Assembly (NCBI RefSeq): GCF_003173735.1
Contig: NZ_CP029551.1
Location: forward strand, 3,911,501-3,975,500
Length of the DNA: 64,000 nucleotides
Reading direction: 5' to 3'
Origin: Methylobacterium radiodurans
Lineage (GTDB): Bacteria > Pseudomonadota > Alphaproteobacteria > Rhizobiales > Beijerinckiaceae
Of the stretch, positions 45,600 to 54,422 are shown one piece after another. The position numbers and the translations under genes are program-made. A model generated the notes under the pieces. That model did no database searches. It worked only from the letters and a program-made list of their open reading frames with translations, and had not been told where the DNA came from. Numbering within the stretch: the stretch's first letter is position 1; every line of letters begins with the position of its first letter.

Positions 45600-47642
45600 T
45601 CAGTAGACCGGCCCCGCCGCCTGCGCGCCCTCGCCCTTCGGGCGCCCGTCCAGCGACTTCTCCACCACCCGGGCCAGCCCGACCATGATCTGATCGATGG
45701 CGTAGTCCTTCGGGGTGTAGACGGCGCGCACGCCCATGTTCTTCAGGACCAGCTCGTCGTCCGGCGAGATGATGCCGCCCACGACGACCGGCACGTGGTC
45801 GAGGCCGGCCTCGCGCATCTTGGCCCGCACCTCGCGCACCAGCGGCACGTGGCTCCCCGAGAGGATCGACAGGCCGACGACGTGCGCCCCCGTCTCCTTC
45901 GCCTTGGCGACGATCTCGGAGGGCGTCTGGCGGATGCCGTCGTAGGTGACGTCGAAGCCCACGTCCCGGGCGCGCAGCGCGATCTGCTCGGCGCCGTTCG
46001 AGTGGCCGTCGAGGCCGGGCTTGCCGACGACGAGCCTGGGCGTCTCGCCCAGGCGCTCGCCGAGATCGGCGATCAGGAGCTTGGCCTCCTCGGCCGCGCC
46101 CGACGAGACGGTCTGGAGCGTCACGCCGGTGGGCGCGCGGTACTCGCCGAAGACCTCGCGGAGCCGGCTCCCCCACTCGCCCGTCGTCACGCCCGCCTTG
46201 GCGGCCTCAATCGAGGGCGGCATGATGTTGGCCCCCGAGCGCGCCGCCTGTTCCAGCGCCTCCAGCGCCCGGCCGACCGCCCGGTCGTCGCGCTCGGCCC
46301 GCCAGGCGCGCACGCGCGTCTCGGCCTCCATCTCGACGGTCTCGGAGACGGTGAAGATCGCCCCCTCGCCCGCCGTCAGCGGCGAGGGCTCGCCCTGCTG
46401 CCACTTGTTGACGCCGACCACGATCTGCTCGCCGCGCTCGATCGCCGCGATGCGCCGGGCGTTCGACTCGACCAGCGCCTGCTTGAGGAGCCCGGTCTCG
46501 ACCGCCGCCACCGCGCCGCCGATGCCGCCGATCCGCTCCAGCTCGGCCCGGGTCTCGGCCTTCAGCGCCTCGACACGCGCCTCGATCACGTGGCTGCCGT
46601 CGAAGATGTCGTCGTATTCCAGCAGATCCGTCTCGAAGGCGAGGATCTGCTGCATCCGCATCGACCATTGCTGGTCCCAGGGCCGGGGGAGGCCCAGCGC
46701 CTCGTTCCAGGCCGGCAGCTGCACGGCCCGCGCCCGGGCGCGCTTGGAGAGCGTCACCGCCAGCATCTCGATGAGGATGCGGTGGACGTTGTTCTCGGGT
46801 TGCTGTTCCGTCAGTCCGAGGCTGTTGACCTGCACGCCGTAGCGGAAGATGCGCCGCTTCGGGTCGTCGATGCCGTAGCGCTCCTGGGCGATCTCGTCCC
46901 AGAGTTCCGAGAACGCCCGCATCTTGCAGATCTCGGTGACGAAGCGCAGGCCGGCGTTCACGAAGAACGAGATCCGGCCGAACACCTCCGGGAAGGTCTC
47001 GGGGTCGAAATCGGGATCGTCCCGCACCGTATCGAGCACCGCGATCGCGATGGCGAGGGCGTAGGAGAGTTCCTGGACCGGTGTCGCCCCCGCCTCCTGC
47101 AGGTGGTAGGAGCAGACGTTCATCGGGTTCCACTTCGGCACGTTCCTGGTCGTGAACAGGATCACGTCCTTGGTGAGCCGGAGGCTCGGTGCCGGCGGGA
47201 ACACGTAGGTCCCCCGCGACAGGTACTCCTTGATGATGTCGTTCTGCGTCGTGCCCTGGAGGGCGGCGAGCGGCGCGCCCTGCTCCTCGGCCACCGCGAG
47301 ATAGAGCGACAGCAGCCACGGCGCCGTGGCGTTGATCGTCATCGAGGTGTTCATCTGGGCGAGCGGGATCTGGTCGAACAGCGCCCGCATGTCGCCCAGA
47401 TGCGCGATCGAGACGCCGACCTTGCCGACCTCGCCGCGGGAGAGCTCGTGGTCCGGGTCGTAGCCCGTCTGGGTCGGCAGGTCGAAGGCGACCGAGAGGC
47501 CGGTCTGGCCCTTGGCGAGGTTGCCCCGGTAGAGCTTGTTCGACTCCGCCGCCGTCGAGTGGCCCGCATAGGTGCGGATGATCCACGGCTTGTCGCGCTT
47601 GGTCTCCGGCTTGGTCTCGGCGACGGCTGCCTGCCCGCTCAT
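45600..47642 (-). CDS. ecm: ethylmalonyl-CoA mutase
   Basis: Adenosylcobalamin-dependent mutase (historically MeaA) converting ethylmalonyl-CoA to methylsuccinyl-CoA in the ethylmalonyl-CoA pathway. 680 residues, single chain. Catalytic domain starts KPWIIRTYAGHSTAAESNKLY and has FDLPTQTGYDPDHELSRGEVGKVGV. The C-terminal B12 domain has the base-off His motif (GLDGHSNGAEQIALRARDVGFDVTYDG), LSILSGSH and GGII. It is assigned to Ecm rather than methylmalonyl-CoA mutase because it stands divergent to ccr and has the shorter MeaA layout; biochemical distinction needs alignment. Confidence 0.93.
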   Translation of the reverse strand: MSGQAAVAETKPETKRDKPWIIRTYAGHSTAAESNKLYRGNLAKGQTGLSVAFDLPTQTGYDPDHELSRGEVGKVGVSIAHLGDMRALFDQIPLAQMNTSMTINATAPWLLSLYLAVAEEQGAPLAALQGTTQNDIIKEYLSRGTYVFPPAPSLRLTKDVILFTTRNVPKWNPMNVCSYHLQEAGATPVQELSYALAIAIAVLDTVRDDPDFDPETFPEVFGRISFFVNAGLRFVTEICKMRAFSELWDEIAQERYGIDDPKRRIFRYGVQVNSLGLTEQQPENNVHRILIEMLAVTLSKRARARAVQLPAWNEALGLPRPWDQQWSMRMQQILAFETDLLEYDDIFDGSHVIEARVEALKAETRAELERIGGIGGAVAAVETGLLKQALVESNARRIAAIERGEQIVVGVNKWQQGEPSPLTAGEGAIFTVSETVEMEAETRVRAWRAERDDRAVGRALEALEQAARSGANIMPPSIEAAKAGVTTGEWGSRLREVFGEYRAPTGVTLQTVSSGAAEEAKLLIADLGERLGETPRLVVGKPGLDGHSNGAEQIALRARDVGFDVTYDGIRQTPSEIVAKAKETGAHVVGLSILSGSHVPLVREVRAKMREAGLDHVPVVVGGIISPDDELVLKNMGVRAVYTPKDYAIDQIMVGLARVVEKSLDGRPKGEGAQAAGPVY

Positions 47643-48135
47643 TCTCGTCCGCTCCCGATCTTGGTCGCGCGGCCATCCCTCGCCTGCGGGCGAGGGGCCG
47701 ACACGTCTTTGGGGCGCAGCCTAGAGCGGATTCAACCGGGACGGAATCGACTTTCCTTGCCCGGTCCCGCGCGTTTTCTTCAACATTGGTCCTACGCGGG
47801 CGCCCGGACGGTGTCCGGAGCCTCCTCCGGGCGTCCTCTCGGATGATCCGTCTCTGGTATAAGGTCTACCAAGATTTCGGGCCGACGCGGCAGGACCGGG
47901 CACGCATGGCGGACGCCGAATAGCGCCGATCGTCGGAATAATTCTTCCGCGCTCGGCAAATTCGATTTGATTCCCCTCCGCGCGCACAGCGGCCGCGGCC
48001 CGAAAACGTGATTTATCCTGCCCTCTTGGCCTTTAGGCCCACTTGGAGGCCTACCGCATCGCAGCTATAGCGCAGGGGAGCGAGAGCGCGGCCTTCTTCA
48101 AGAGGAACCGCGCCGGACCGACGAGGAGTACGACC
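47643..48135. promoter_or_regulatory. ecm/ccr divergent regulatory region
   Basis: 493 bases without a gene, serving both arms of the ethylmalonyl-CoA pair. AT-richer patches occur at about 47,865-47,880 (GGTATAAGGTCTACC) and 47,930-47,975. A GGCCTTTAGGCC inverted repeat sits at about 48,030-48,041, close before ccr. M. extorquens ccr is known to be activated by the TetR-type CcrR; whether this repeat is its site is not determinable here. Confidence 0.5.
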
Positions 48136-49419
48136 ATGGCAGCCAGCGCGGCGGTGCAGACGGGTACCGAGGTCAAGGACCTCTACGAGATGGGCGAGAT
48201 CCCGCCGCTCGGGCACGTGCCGGCCAAGATGTACGCCTGGGCGATCCGGCGCGAGCGCCACGGGCCGCCGGAGCAGTCGCACCAGCTCGAGGTCCTGCCG
48301 GTCTGGGAGATCGGCGACGACGAGGTGCTGGTCTACGTCATGGCCGCGGGCATCAACTACAACGGCGTCTGGGCGGGGCTCGGCGAGCCGATCTCGCCCT
48401 TCGACGTGCACAAGGGCGAGTACCACATCGCGGGCTCGGACGCCTCCGGCATCGTCTGGAAGGTCGGCGCCAAGGTGAAGCGCTGGAAGGTCGGTGACGA
48501 GGTCATCATCCACTGCAACCAGGATGACGGCGACGACGAGGAGTGCAACGGCGGCGACCCGATGTTCTCGCCGACCCAGCGCATCTGGGGCTACGAGACC
48601 GGCGACGGCTCCTTCGCGCAGTTCTGCCGGGTGCAGTCGCGCCAGCTCATGGTGCGCCCGAAGCACCTCACCTGGGAGGAGGCGGCCTGCTACACGCTGA
48701 CGCTCGCCACCGCCTACCGCATGCTGTTCGGCCACGCGCCCCACACGGTGCGCCCGGGCCAGAACGTGCTGATCTGGGGCGCGTCGGGCGGCCTCGGCGT
48801 GTTCGGCGTGCAGCTCTGCGCGGCCTCCGGCGCCAACGCGATCGCGGTGATCTCGGACGAGTCGAAGCGCGACTACGTGATGAGCCTGGGCGCCAAGGGC
48901 GTCATCAACCGCAAGGACTTCGATTGCTGGGGCCAGCTGCCGAAGGTCAACAGCCCCGAGCACCACGCCTGGACCAAGGAAGCCCGCAAGTTCGGCAAGG
49001 CGATCTGGGACATCACCGGCAAGCAGGACGTCGACATCGTCTTCGAGCACCCGGGCGAGGCGACCTTCCCGGTCTCGGCACTGGTGGTGAAGCGCGGCGG
49101 CATGGTGGTGTTCTGCGCCGGCACCACCGGCTTCAACATCACCTTCGACGCCCGCTACGTCTGGATGCGGCAGAAGCGCATCCAGGGCTCGCACTTCGCC
49201 CACCTGAAGCAGGCGTCGGCCGCCAACCAGTTCGTGCTCGACCAGCGCATCGACCCCTGCATGAGCGAGGTCTTTCCCTGGGACAAGATCCCTCATGCCC
49301 ACACCAAGATGTGGAAGAACCAGCACCCGCCGGGCAACATGGCCTGCCTCGTCAACTCCCCACGCGCCGGGCTCCGCACGGTCGAGGACGTGATCGAGGC
49401 CGGGCCGCTCAAGCGCTGA
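48136..49419 (+). CDS. ccr: crotonyl-CoA carboxylase/reductase
   Basis: Reductively carboxylates crotonyl-CoA to ethylmalonyl-CoA with NADPH, the key step of the ethylmalonyl-CoA pathway. 427 residues of the MDR superfamily. The N-terminal block is KDLYEMGEIPPLGHVPAKMYAWAIRRERHGPP. AGINYNGVWAGLGEP, GYETGDGSFAQFCRVQSRQLM, the Rossmann GASGGLGVFGVQLC, and the C-terminal DKIPHAHTKMWKNQHPPGNMA all match Ccr. GAGGAGTACGACC precedes the ATG. Ends with a terminator. Confidence 0.97.
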   Translation: MAASAAVQTGTEVKDLYEMGEIPPLGHVPAKMYAWAIRRERHGPPEQSHQLEVLPVWEIGDDEVLVYVMAAGINYNGVWAGLGEPISPFDVHKGEYHIAGSDASGIVWKVGAKVKRWKVGDEVIIHCNQDDGDDEECNGGDPMFSPTQRIWGYETGDGSFAQFCRVQSRQLMVRPKHLTWEEAACYTLTLATAYRMLFGHAPHTVRPGQNVLIWGASGGLGVFGVQLCAASGANAIAVISDESKRDYVMSLGAKGVINRKDFDCWGQLPKVNSPEHHAWTKEARKFGKAIWDITGKQDVDIVFEHPGEATFPVSALVVKRGGMVVFCAGTTGFNITFDARYVWMRQKRIQGSHFAHLKQASAANQFVLDQRIDPCMSEVFPWDKIPHAHTKMWKNQHPPGNMACLVNSPRAGLRTVEDVIEAGPLKR

Positions 49420-49444
49420 GACCGGCGCGCCGGTTCTGACGACC

Positions 49445-49478
49445 AAGGGCCCCTGCTTCTCCCGAGGCGGGGGCCTTT
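49445..49478 (+). terminator. ccr terminator
   Basis: AAGGGCCCCTGC (49445-49456) pairs with GCGGGGGCCTTT (49467-49478), 12 pairs including two G-T, with a 10-base loop and TTT end. 25 bases after the ccr stop. Confidence 0.82.
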
Positions 49479-49696
49479 CCGCGTCCGGGGCTGATCGAAC
49501 TGGCTGCGAACAGCATCGGGGCCCCGGCGAGGGCGGCGCCAGCCGGTGCGGCAGGACCGACGTCGAGAACGAAGGTTGCGGGTCCGTGCGACAGGCGCGG
49601 TCTCAACCCCCACGCAGCCGTCATACCCGCCGGCCGCTTGCCGCCGCACCGCCCGGGTGCGACAAGGCGGCGCACCCTGCAGCGAGGATCCTGAGC

Positions 49697-49996
49697 TTGG
49701 CCGGCGACGACGACGCTTACGTGTACGATGAGGCGACCGGCGAGTGGCGCCCGCCCGGCGAGGTCGCCGCGTCCCCGCAGCGCCCGGAAGTCCGCGACGC
49801 CTCCGGCAACCTGCTGGCCGACGGCGACGCTGTCACGCTGATCAAGGACCTGAAGGTCAAGGGCGCCGGCCAGACCCTGAAGCAGGGCACGGTGATCCGC
49901 TCGATCCGCCTGACCGACGACCCAGAGGAGATCGACTGCCGGCACGAGACGATCAAGGGCCTCGTCCTGCGCACCGAGTTCGTGCGCAAGCGCTAG
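49697..49996 (+). CDS. PhnA-like (YjdM) C-terminal domain protein
   Basis: 99 residues from a TTG at 49697 (GAGGATC site). The PhnA C-terminal core is complete: VRDASGNLLADGDAVTLIKDLKVKG, then TLKQGTVIRSIRLTDD, and IKGLVLRTEFVRKR. The N-terminal zinc ribbon (two CxxC) of E. coli PhnA/YjdM is not present downstream of this start. Despite its name the family has no proven phosphonate role. The TTG start is the best available; ATG starts are absent. Confidence 0.75.
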   Translation: MAGDDDAYVYDEATGEWRPPGEVAASPQRPEVRDASGNLLADGDAVTLIKDLKVKGAGQTLKQGTVIRSIRLTDDPEEIDCRHETIKGLVLRTEFVRKR

Positions 49997-50020
49997 GCGC
50001 CGCCCAATACGCGCCCTGCC

Positions 50021-51928
50021 CTACCAGCCGACCGCGTATTGCTGCCGGCGCGGGTCCGCGCCGGCCATGATGCTCCCGGAGGCCGCGTTGAGCAGCGTGC
50101 CCTGGTTGCTGCCGATCGACCAGCTCGGCACCGCCTTCAGGCGGTAGCCCTTGCCGGCCAGCGCCTCGACAGTCGCGGCCGGCAGCCGGCCCTCGTACTG
50201 CAGCGTGATCTCCGAACCCGTCTTGTAGAAGTTCGGCTTCGCCGCGAGCGCGAAGCGGGGTGCCTCGACCGCGTCCTGGATCGGCATGCCGAAATCGAGC
50301 ACGTTGACGAGGGCCTGGAACTGCGTCTGCCCGATCGTCTCGCCGCCCGGCGAGCCCATCGTCATGTAGTAGGCGCCGTTCTTCAGAACCAAGGTCGGGG
50401 CATTGTTCAGGAGGCCCGGTCGACCCGGCTTCACGTAGGCGCGATCCTCCCGGTACGGCGACGTGGAGCCGAGCCGGAGGCCGTTGTTGAGCAGCAGGCC
50501 GGTCCGGCCGATCACCACGCCCGTCCCGAAGCCGCCCCCGAGCGTCGGCGTCGCCACCAGCACGTTGCCGGCCCGGTCGATGACCGACAGGCTCGTGGTG
50601 TGGCCGTCCGGATCGACCGCCTCGCCGCCGGGCGCCGTGCGCGCCGCGCCCTCGCGCAGGGCCGCGACGTCCCCGAAGGCCGGCACGGTGGCGACGTCGC
50701 CGCTGGCGATCAGCGCGCGCCGCGCGGCGATGTAGCCGTCCGACAGGAGGGGCGTCGCGGTGTCGCCGAATTCCCGGGGGTCGCCGACGTAGTGGTAGAT
50801 GTCGGATTTCGCGATCCGGATCGCCTGGGCCAGCGCGTGGATGGCCTCGGGGCTGTTGTGCCCGAGCTGCCCGATGGGCAGGCCCTCGATGAGCTTCAGC
50901 TGCATCAGGGTCTCGACGCCGCCCCGGGAGGACGGGGGCGAGGAGTAGATGTCGTAGCCGCGGTAGCTGACGTGCAGCGGCGCGTCCCAGCGGGGCCGGT
51001 AGGCGGCGAGATCCTCCAGGCCGAGATAGCCGCCGTGGGCGGCGTGGAAGTCGGCGATCTCCCGGGCGATCGCGCCCCGGTAGAACAGGTCGTCGGCCGC
51101 CTGCAGCGCCTCCTCCCGGCTCCGGCCCGCGGCGAGCGCCGCCTGCTCGGCATCGACCAGGCGCTGGTAGGTCTCCGCCAGCGGGAGGTCGCGGAAGATG
51201 TCCCCGCCGGCCGGTGCCTTGCCGCCCGGCCGGAAGATCTCCGCGGAGGTCGGATGCTCCTCGACGGCCTTGTAGCGCGCGATGGTCCGGGCGATTCCCG
51301 CATCGAGCGGGTGCCCGTTCCGGGCGTAGTCGATGGCGGGCGCCAGCACCTCGCGCAGGCTGAGCGTGCCGGAGCGCTTCAGAGCCGCGATCCAGCCGCC
51401 GAACGCGCCGGGCACGACCGAGGCCTTGATGCCAGTGTCGAGGTCCCGGGGCGTCATCGCCTCCGGCCGCAGGGACAGGGGCGCCGCGCCGGTGAAGGAG
51501 AGGTTCTCGACCTTGCCCGTCGCCTTGTCGAAATAGGTGAGGAAGCCGTTGCCGCCCGGGCCCGAGGCCCAGGGCTCGACCACGGCGAGCGTCGCCATGG
51601 TGGCGACCGCCGCGTCCGCGGCGAGCCCCCCCTGCATCAGCATCCGCAGGCCGGCCATCGAGGCGAGCGGGTGGCCCGCCACGACCAGCCCGTGGACGTA
51701 GGGGACCTCCGGCCGGTGCGCCGTCAGCTCCCGGCCCTGCTGGGGCGCGTCCGGTGCCTGGGCACCGCTCTGGGCGGCCGCGCCCGTGCTGAGGCCGAGG
51801 GCGAGAAGAAGCGCGGCGGCCGAGATCCGGAACGGCCGGCCCGGCACGCTCTCGCGCCGCGCGCCGGATTCCGGCGAGACCGAACCGCGTCGGCCAGTGG
51901 CCCGCTCCGTCATGCCGCCGCCCGTCAT
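50021..51928 (-). CDS. ggt: gamma-glutamyltransferase
   Basis: Periplasmic enzyme cleaving gamma-glutamyl bonds (for example glutathione) and transferring or hydrolysing the glutamyl group. 635 residues. A signal peptide follows a 40-residue leader (ISAAALLLALGLSTGAAAQS). Autoprocessing nucleophile Thr in DPDGHTTSLSVIDRAGN separates the large and small subunits. Other Ggt blocks are EPWASGPGGNGFL, SSPPSSRGGVETLMQL, and MGSPGGETIGQTQFQAL. Start ATG at 51928 (GGGAGAC site), with a second ATG at 51913. Convergent with the PhnA-like gene. Confidence 0.93.
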   Translation of the reverse strand: MTGGGMTERATGRRGSVSPESGARRESVPGRPFRISAAALLLALGLSTGAAAQSGAQAPDAPQQGRELTAHRPEVPYVHGLVVAGHPLASMAGLRMLMQGGLAADAAVATMATLAVVEPWASGPGGNGFLTYFDKATGKVENLSFTGAAPLSLRPEAMTPRDLDTGIKASVVPGAFGGWIAALKRSGTLSLREVLAPAIDYARNGHPLDAGIARTIARYKAVEEHPTSAEIFRPGGKAPAGGDIFRDLPLAETYQRLVDAEQAALAAGRSREEALQAADDLFYRGAIAREIADFHAAHGGYLGLEDLAAYRPRWDAPLHVSYRGYDIYSSPPSSRGGVETLMQLKLIEGLPIGQLGHNSPEAIHALAQAIRIAKSDIYHYVGDPREFGDTATPLLSDGYIAARRALIASGDVATVPAFGDVAALREGAARTAPGGEAVDPDGHTTSLSVIDRAGNVLVATPTLGGGFGTGVVIGRTGLLLNNGLRLGSTSPYREDRAYVKPGRPGLLNNAPTLVLKNGAYYMTMGSPGGETIGQTQFQALVNVLDFGMPIQDAVEAPRFALAAKPNFYKTGSEITLQYEGRLPAATVEALAGKGYRLKAVPSWSIGSNQGTLLNAASGSIMAGADPRRQQYAVGW

Positions 51929-51995
51929 GCGCTGTCTCCCGCCGCTCTCGCGCGTCGGTTGTAACGCCGGGCCGGCAGCCGGCAAGGCGCGGGAC

Positions 51996-52172
51996 TCAGC
52001 GCCGCCGCGGCTCCTCCTGCGGCAGGTGGCGGCCGTAGGTCTCCTGCTTGGTCTCGTGCTGCTTGATCAGGTCGGCGTAGGCCTGCCGCATCTCCGGCGA
52101 CACCGCCACCGACTTGCCCTTCAGCGGCTTGCGCTTGGGCGCGCGCTTGAAGGTGTTGTCGCTCTCGCTCAT
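51996..52172 (-). CDS. 58-residue conserved small protein
   Basis: From ATG at 52172 (AGGGGG site). Hydrophilic and basic: MSESDNTFKRAPKRKPLKGK, then SPEMRQAYADLIKQHETKQETYGRHLPQ. No domain recognised. On the same strand as folK upstream and ggt downstream, probably its own unit. Length, ribosome site and composition support a real gene. Confidence 0.66.
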   Translation of the reverse strand: MSESDNTFKRAPKRKPLKGKSVAVSPEMRQAYADLIKQHETKQETYGRHLPQEEPRRR

Positions 52173-52235
52173 GCCTGCCCCCTCTGCTCGAAGGCGGCAG
52201 GATAGACCCATCCCGCGACGCGGGCGAGACGGTCC

Positions 52236-52718
52236 TCAGCCGCGCGGCACCGGCTCGATGCCGCTGCGGTCGAGCTTGGCCAGGGCCGCCGTCACGCTCT
52301 CGCCGCCGATGACGAGGTCGGGGGCGATCTCGGCGAGCGGCACCAGCACGAAGGCGCGCTCCCGGACGAAGCGGTGCGGCAGGATCAGGCGCTCGTCGGC
52401 GACCGTCGCGCCCGCGTAGGAGAGCACGTCGATGTCGATCACCCGCGGGCCCCAGCGGCGCTCGCGCACCCGGCCGAGCGCGCGCTCGACATCGAGACAG
52501 GCGTCGAGGAGCGCGTGCGGGTCGAGATCGGTCTCGACCCCGAGCGCCCCGTTGAGGAACCAGTCCTGGTCGGTGTCGCCCCAGGGGGGCGTGCGGTAAT
52601 CGGCCGAGCGCGCGGTGACGCGGATGCCGGGGCGCGCTTCGAGGCCCGCCACAGCGGCGTCGAGCATCGCGGCCTTGTCGCCGATATTGCTGCCGATCCC
52701 CAGATAGGCCTGCGTCAC
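52236..52718 (-). CDS. folK: 2-amino-4-hydroxy-6-hydroxymethyldihydropteridine pyrophosphokinase
   Basis: Pyrophosphorylates the pterin alcohol in folate synthesis; tetrahydrofolate is the second C1 carrier of methylotrophs. 160 residues. Motifs are AYLGIGSNIGDKAAML, YRTPPWGDTDQDWFLNGAL, and the nucleotide/Mg2+ block RRWGPRVIDIDVL. Third gene of folP-folB-folK, overlapping folB by four bases. Confidence 0.96.
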   Translation of the reverse strand: MTQAYLGIGSNIGDKAAMLDAAVAGLEARPGIRVTARSADYRTPPWGDTDQDWFLNGALGVETDLDPHALLDACLDVERALGRVRERRWGPRVIDIDVLSYAGATVADERLILPHRFVRERAFVLVPLAEIAPDLVIGGESVTAALAKLDRSGIEPVPRG

Positions 52719-53089
52719 GGGCGCGCCTCCCGCTGGCGGGTGATGCTGACGCCGACGCTGTCGAGGATCGCCGGCACCGGCGCGCTCGGCTTGTCGACCG
52801 CCACCGTGACCGCCCGGATCCGCGGGAACCCCGCCAGGATCTCGGCGGCGACCGTCTCGGCGAGCGCCTCGATCAGAGCGAAGCGCCGCTCGGTCGCGAC
52901 CGCGACGACGATCGCCGCGAGGTCGGCGTAGCTGACCGTCTCGGCGACGTCGTCGCTCCGGCCCGCCGCGACGAGGTCGAGTTCAACGTCCAGCGAGATG
53001 TAGAAGCGCTGGCCGAGCCGCGCCTCCTCGGGCAGCACCCCGTGGCGGCCGTAGACGGCGATCCGGCTCACCCGGATATGATCGCTCAC
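52715..53089 (-). CDS. folB: dihydroneopterin aldolase
   Basis: Cleaves dihydroneopterin to the hydroxymethylpterin used by FolK. 124 residues from a GTG at 53089 that overlaps the folP stop (GTGA). Contains the family pattern RVSRIAVYGRHGVLPEEARLGQRFYISLDVELDL, DDVAETVSYADL, and VAVDKPSAPVP. Four-base overlap with folK, so tightly coupled translation. Confidence 0.93.
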   Translation of the reverse strand: MSDHIRVSRIAVYGRHGVLPEEARLGQRFYISLDVELDLVAAGRSDDVAETVSYADLAAIVVAVATERRFALIEALAETVAAEILAGFPRIRAVTVAVDKPSAPVPAILDSVGVSITRQREARP

Positions 53090-53928
53090 GCGCGCGTCTC
53101 CGGCCGCATCACCGCGTCGACCACGCGCATCGCGTCGACGTGGGCGGCGACGTCGTGGACCCGCACGATGTCGGCCCCGAGGGTCGCTGCCAGCGCGTGG
53201 GCCGCGAGCGAGCCGTGCATCCGGTCGGCGGGCCGGGTCTCGCGGTCGTGCAGGCGCCCGAGGAGCGACTTGCGCGAGACGCCGACCAGCAGCGGGAAGC
53301 CCAGGGCGCGGATCTCGGGCAGCCGGCGCAGGGATTCGAGGTGCTGCTCCCAGCTCTTGCCGAAGCCGATGCCGGGATCGAGCACGATGTCGGCGTCCGG
53401 GATGCCGGCGGCCCGCGCGATGCCGAGCGAGCGTTCGAAGAAGCGCAGCATGTCGGCGACGATGTCGATCTCCGGATCGATCGTCTCGCGGTTGTGCATC
53501 ACGATCACGGGCGCGCCGTGATCGGCCGCGACCCGGGCGATGTCGGGCTCGCGCTGCAGGCCCCAGACGTCGTTGACGATGGCCGCGCCCGCCTCCAGCG
53601 CCACTCGGGCGGTCGAGGCCTTGTAGGTGTCGATCGAGATCGGCACGGCGAGCGTCGGGGCGAGCGCCCGGATCACCGGCAGGACGCGGGCCTGCTCCTC
53701 CGCGGCCGGGACCGGCGTGTGGCCGGGCCGGGTCGACTCGCCGCCGATGTCGAGGATCGCGGCGCCCTCCCCCGCGAGCCGCTCGGCCTGGCCGCGGGCC
53801 GCCGCCTCCCCCGCGAACAGGCCGCCGTCCGAGAAGGAATCCGGGGTGACGTTGAGGATGCCCATCACCAGCGTGCGCCGCCCGATTCCGGGCAGCAGGC
53901 GGGCGAGGGCGGAGGGCGTCTGGCTCAC
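53086..53928 (-). CDS. folP: dihydropteroate synthase
   Basis: Joins p-aminobenzoate to the pterin; sulfonamide target. 280 residues, TIM barrel. Motifs are MGILNVTPDSFSDGGLF, ILDIGGESTRPGHTPV, SIDTYKASTARVALEAGA, and PLLVGVSRKSLLG. First gene of the leftward folP-folB-folK operon. Confidence 0.97.
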   Translation of the reverse strand: MSQTPSALARLLPGIGRRTLVMGILNVTPDSFSDGGLFAGEAAARGQAERLAGEGAAILDIGGESTRPGHTPVPAAEEQARVLPVIRALAPTLAVPISIDTYKASTARVALEAGAAIVNDVWGLQREPDIARVAADHGAPVIVMHNRETIDPEIDIVADMLRFFERSLGIARAAGIPDADIVLDPGIGFGKSWEQHLESLRRLPEIRALGFPLLVGVSRKSLLGRLHDRETRPADRMHGSLAAHALAATLGADIVRVHDVAAHVDAMRVVDAVMRPETRA

Positions 53929-54008
53929 GCGCGGCAGTCCTGAATCGCGTCCTGGCTAACGAGAGCCCGGGTTTGTCAGAGGCCCGAGGCGCGCGCAACA
54001 GGATCGGT

Positions 54009-54038
54009 TCAGCGGTTCTCAGCGGTTCTCAGCGGTTC
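54009..54038. repeat. three 10-bp tandem units (TCAGCGGTTC)
   Basis: Three perfect head-to-tail copies. The last contains the stop codon and final codons of the small exported protein gene at 54029-54244, so repeat loss or gain would not alter the product much. Confidence 0.85.
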
Positions 54039-54244
54039 ATGGTGCGGAAGCGGCAGACCCGGCCGGTATCAGCAAAGCCCGCCGGGCAGCGGGCGACGCA
54101 GGCGCCGGCCGCGTATTTCAGCGGCGGCCGGCAATAGGTTGTCTTGAAGCGGGTGTCGCCCCGGTCGCGCGGCGCGGCCTCGGCCGTCGTGAGAGGCAGG
54201 GCGGTCAGCGCGAGGGCGAGCAGGAGGCGGCGGGGCGCGGGCAT
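54029..54244 (-). CDS. small exported cysteine-containing protein
   Basis: 71 residues from ATG at 54244. Signal peptide MPAPRRLLLALALTALPLTTAEAA, then a mature part with four Cys: TYCRPPLKYAAGACVARCPAGFADTGRVCRF. The spacing resembles a small disulfide-bonded fold. Not a family I can name. It lies downstream of the folP start on the same strand but about 100 bases away, with no sign of coupling. Confidence 0.68.
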   Translation of the reverse strand: MPAPRRLLLALALTALPLTTAEAAPRDRGDTRFKTTYCRPPLKYAAGACVARCPAGFADTGRVCRFRTMNR

Positions 54245-54338
54245 CGGGGGCTCCGGACAGGATCGTCCGTCAACGCCTGGGCCCGGATTTCGCTGCGGGA
54301 TCGGCCGGGGATCCGGTTGGGCACCGGGCCGGCCTGTG

Positions 54339-54386
54339 CCATGTGTCCGGCCATGTGTCCGGCCATGTGTCCGGCGATGCGTCCGG
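54339..54386. repeat. four 12-bp tandem units upstream of a GNAT gene
   Basis: Three perfect copies of CCATGTGTCCGG and one with two changes, ending 36 bases before the GNAT ATG. It lies in the divergent region, not in a gene. Confidence 0.85.
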
Positions 54387-54422
54387 CGGATGCCGATGCT
54401 GGAAACGTGTGAGGTTGCAGCG

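Noticed and set aside
45504-47846. 780-codon open frame antisense to ecm
   Set aside because: Shadow frame with no recognisable domain; ecm is certain.
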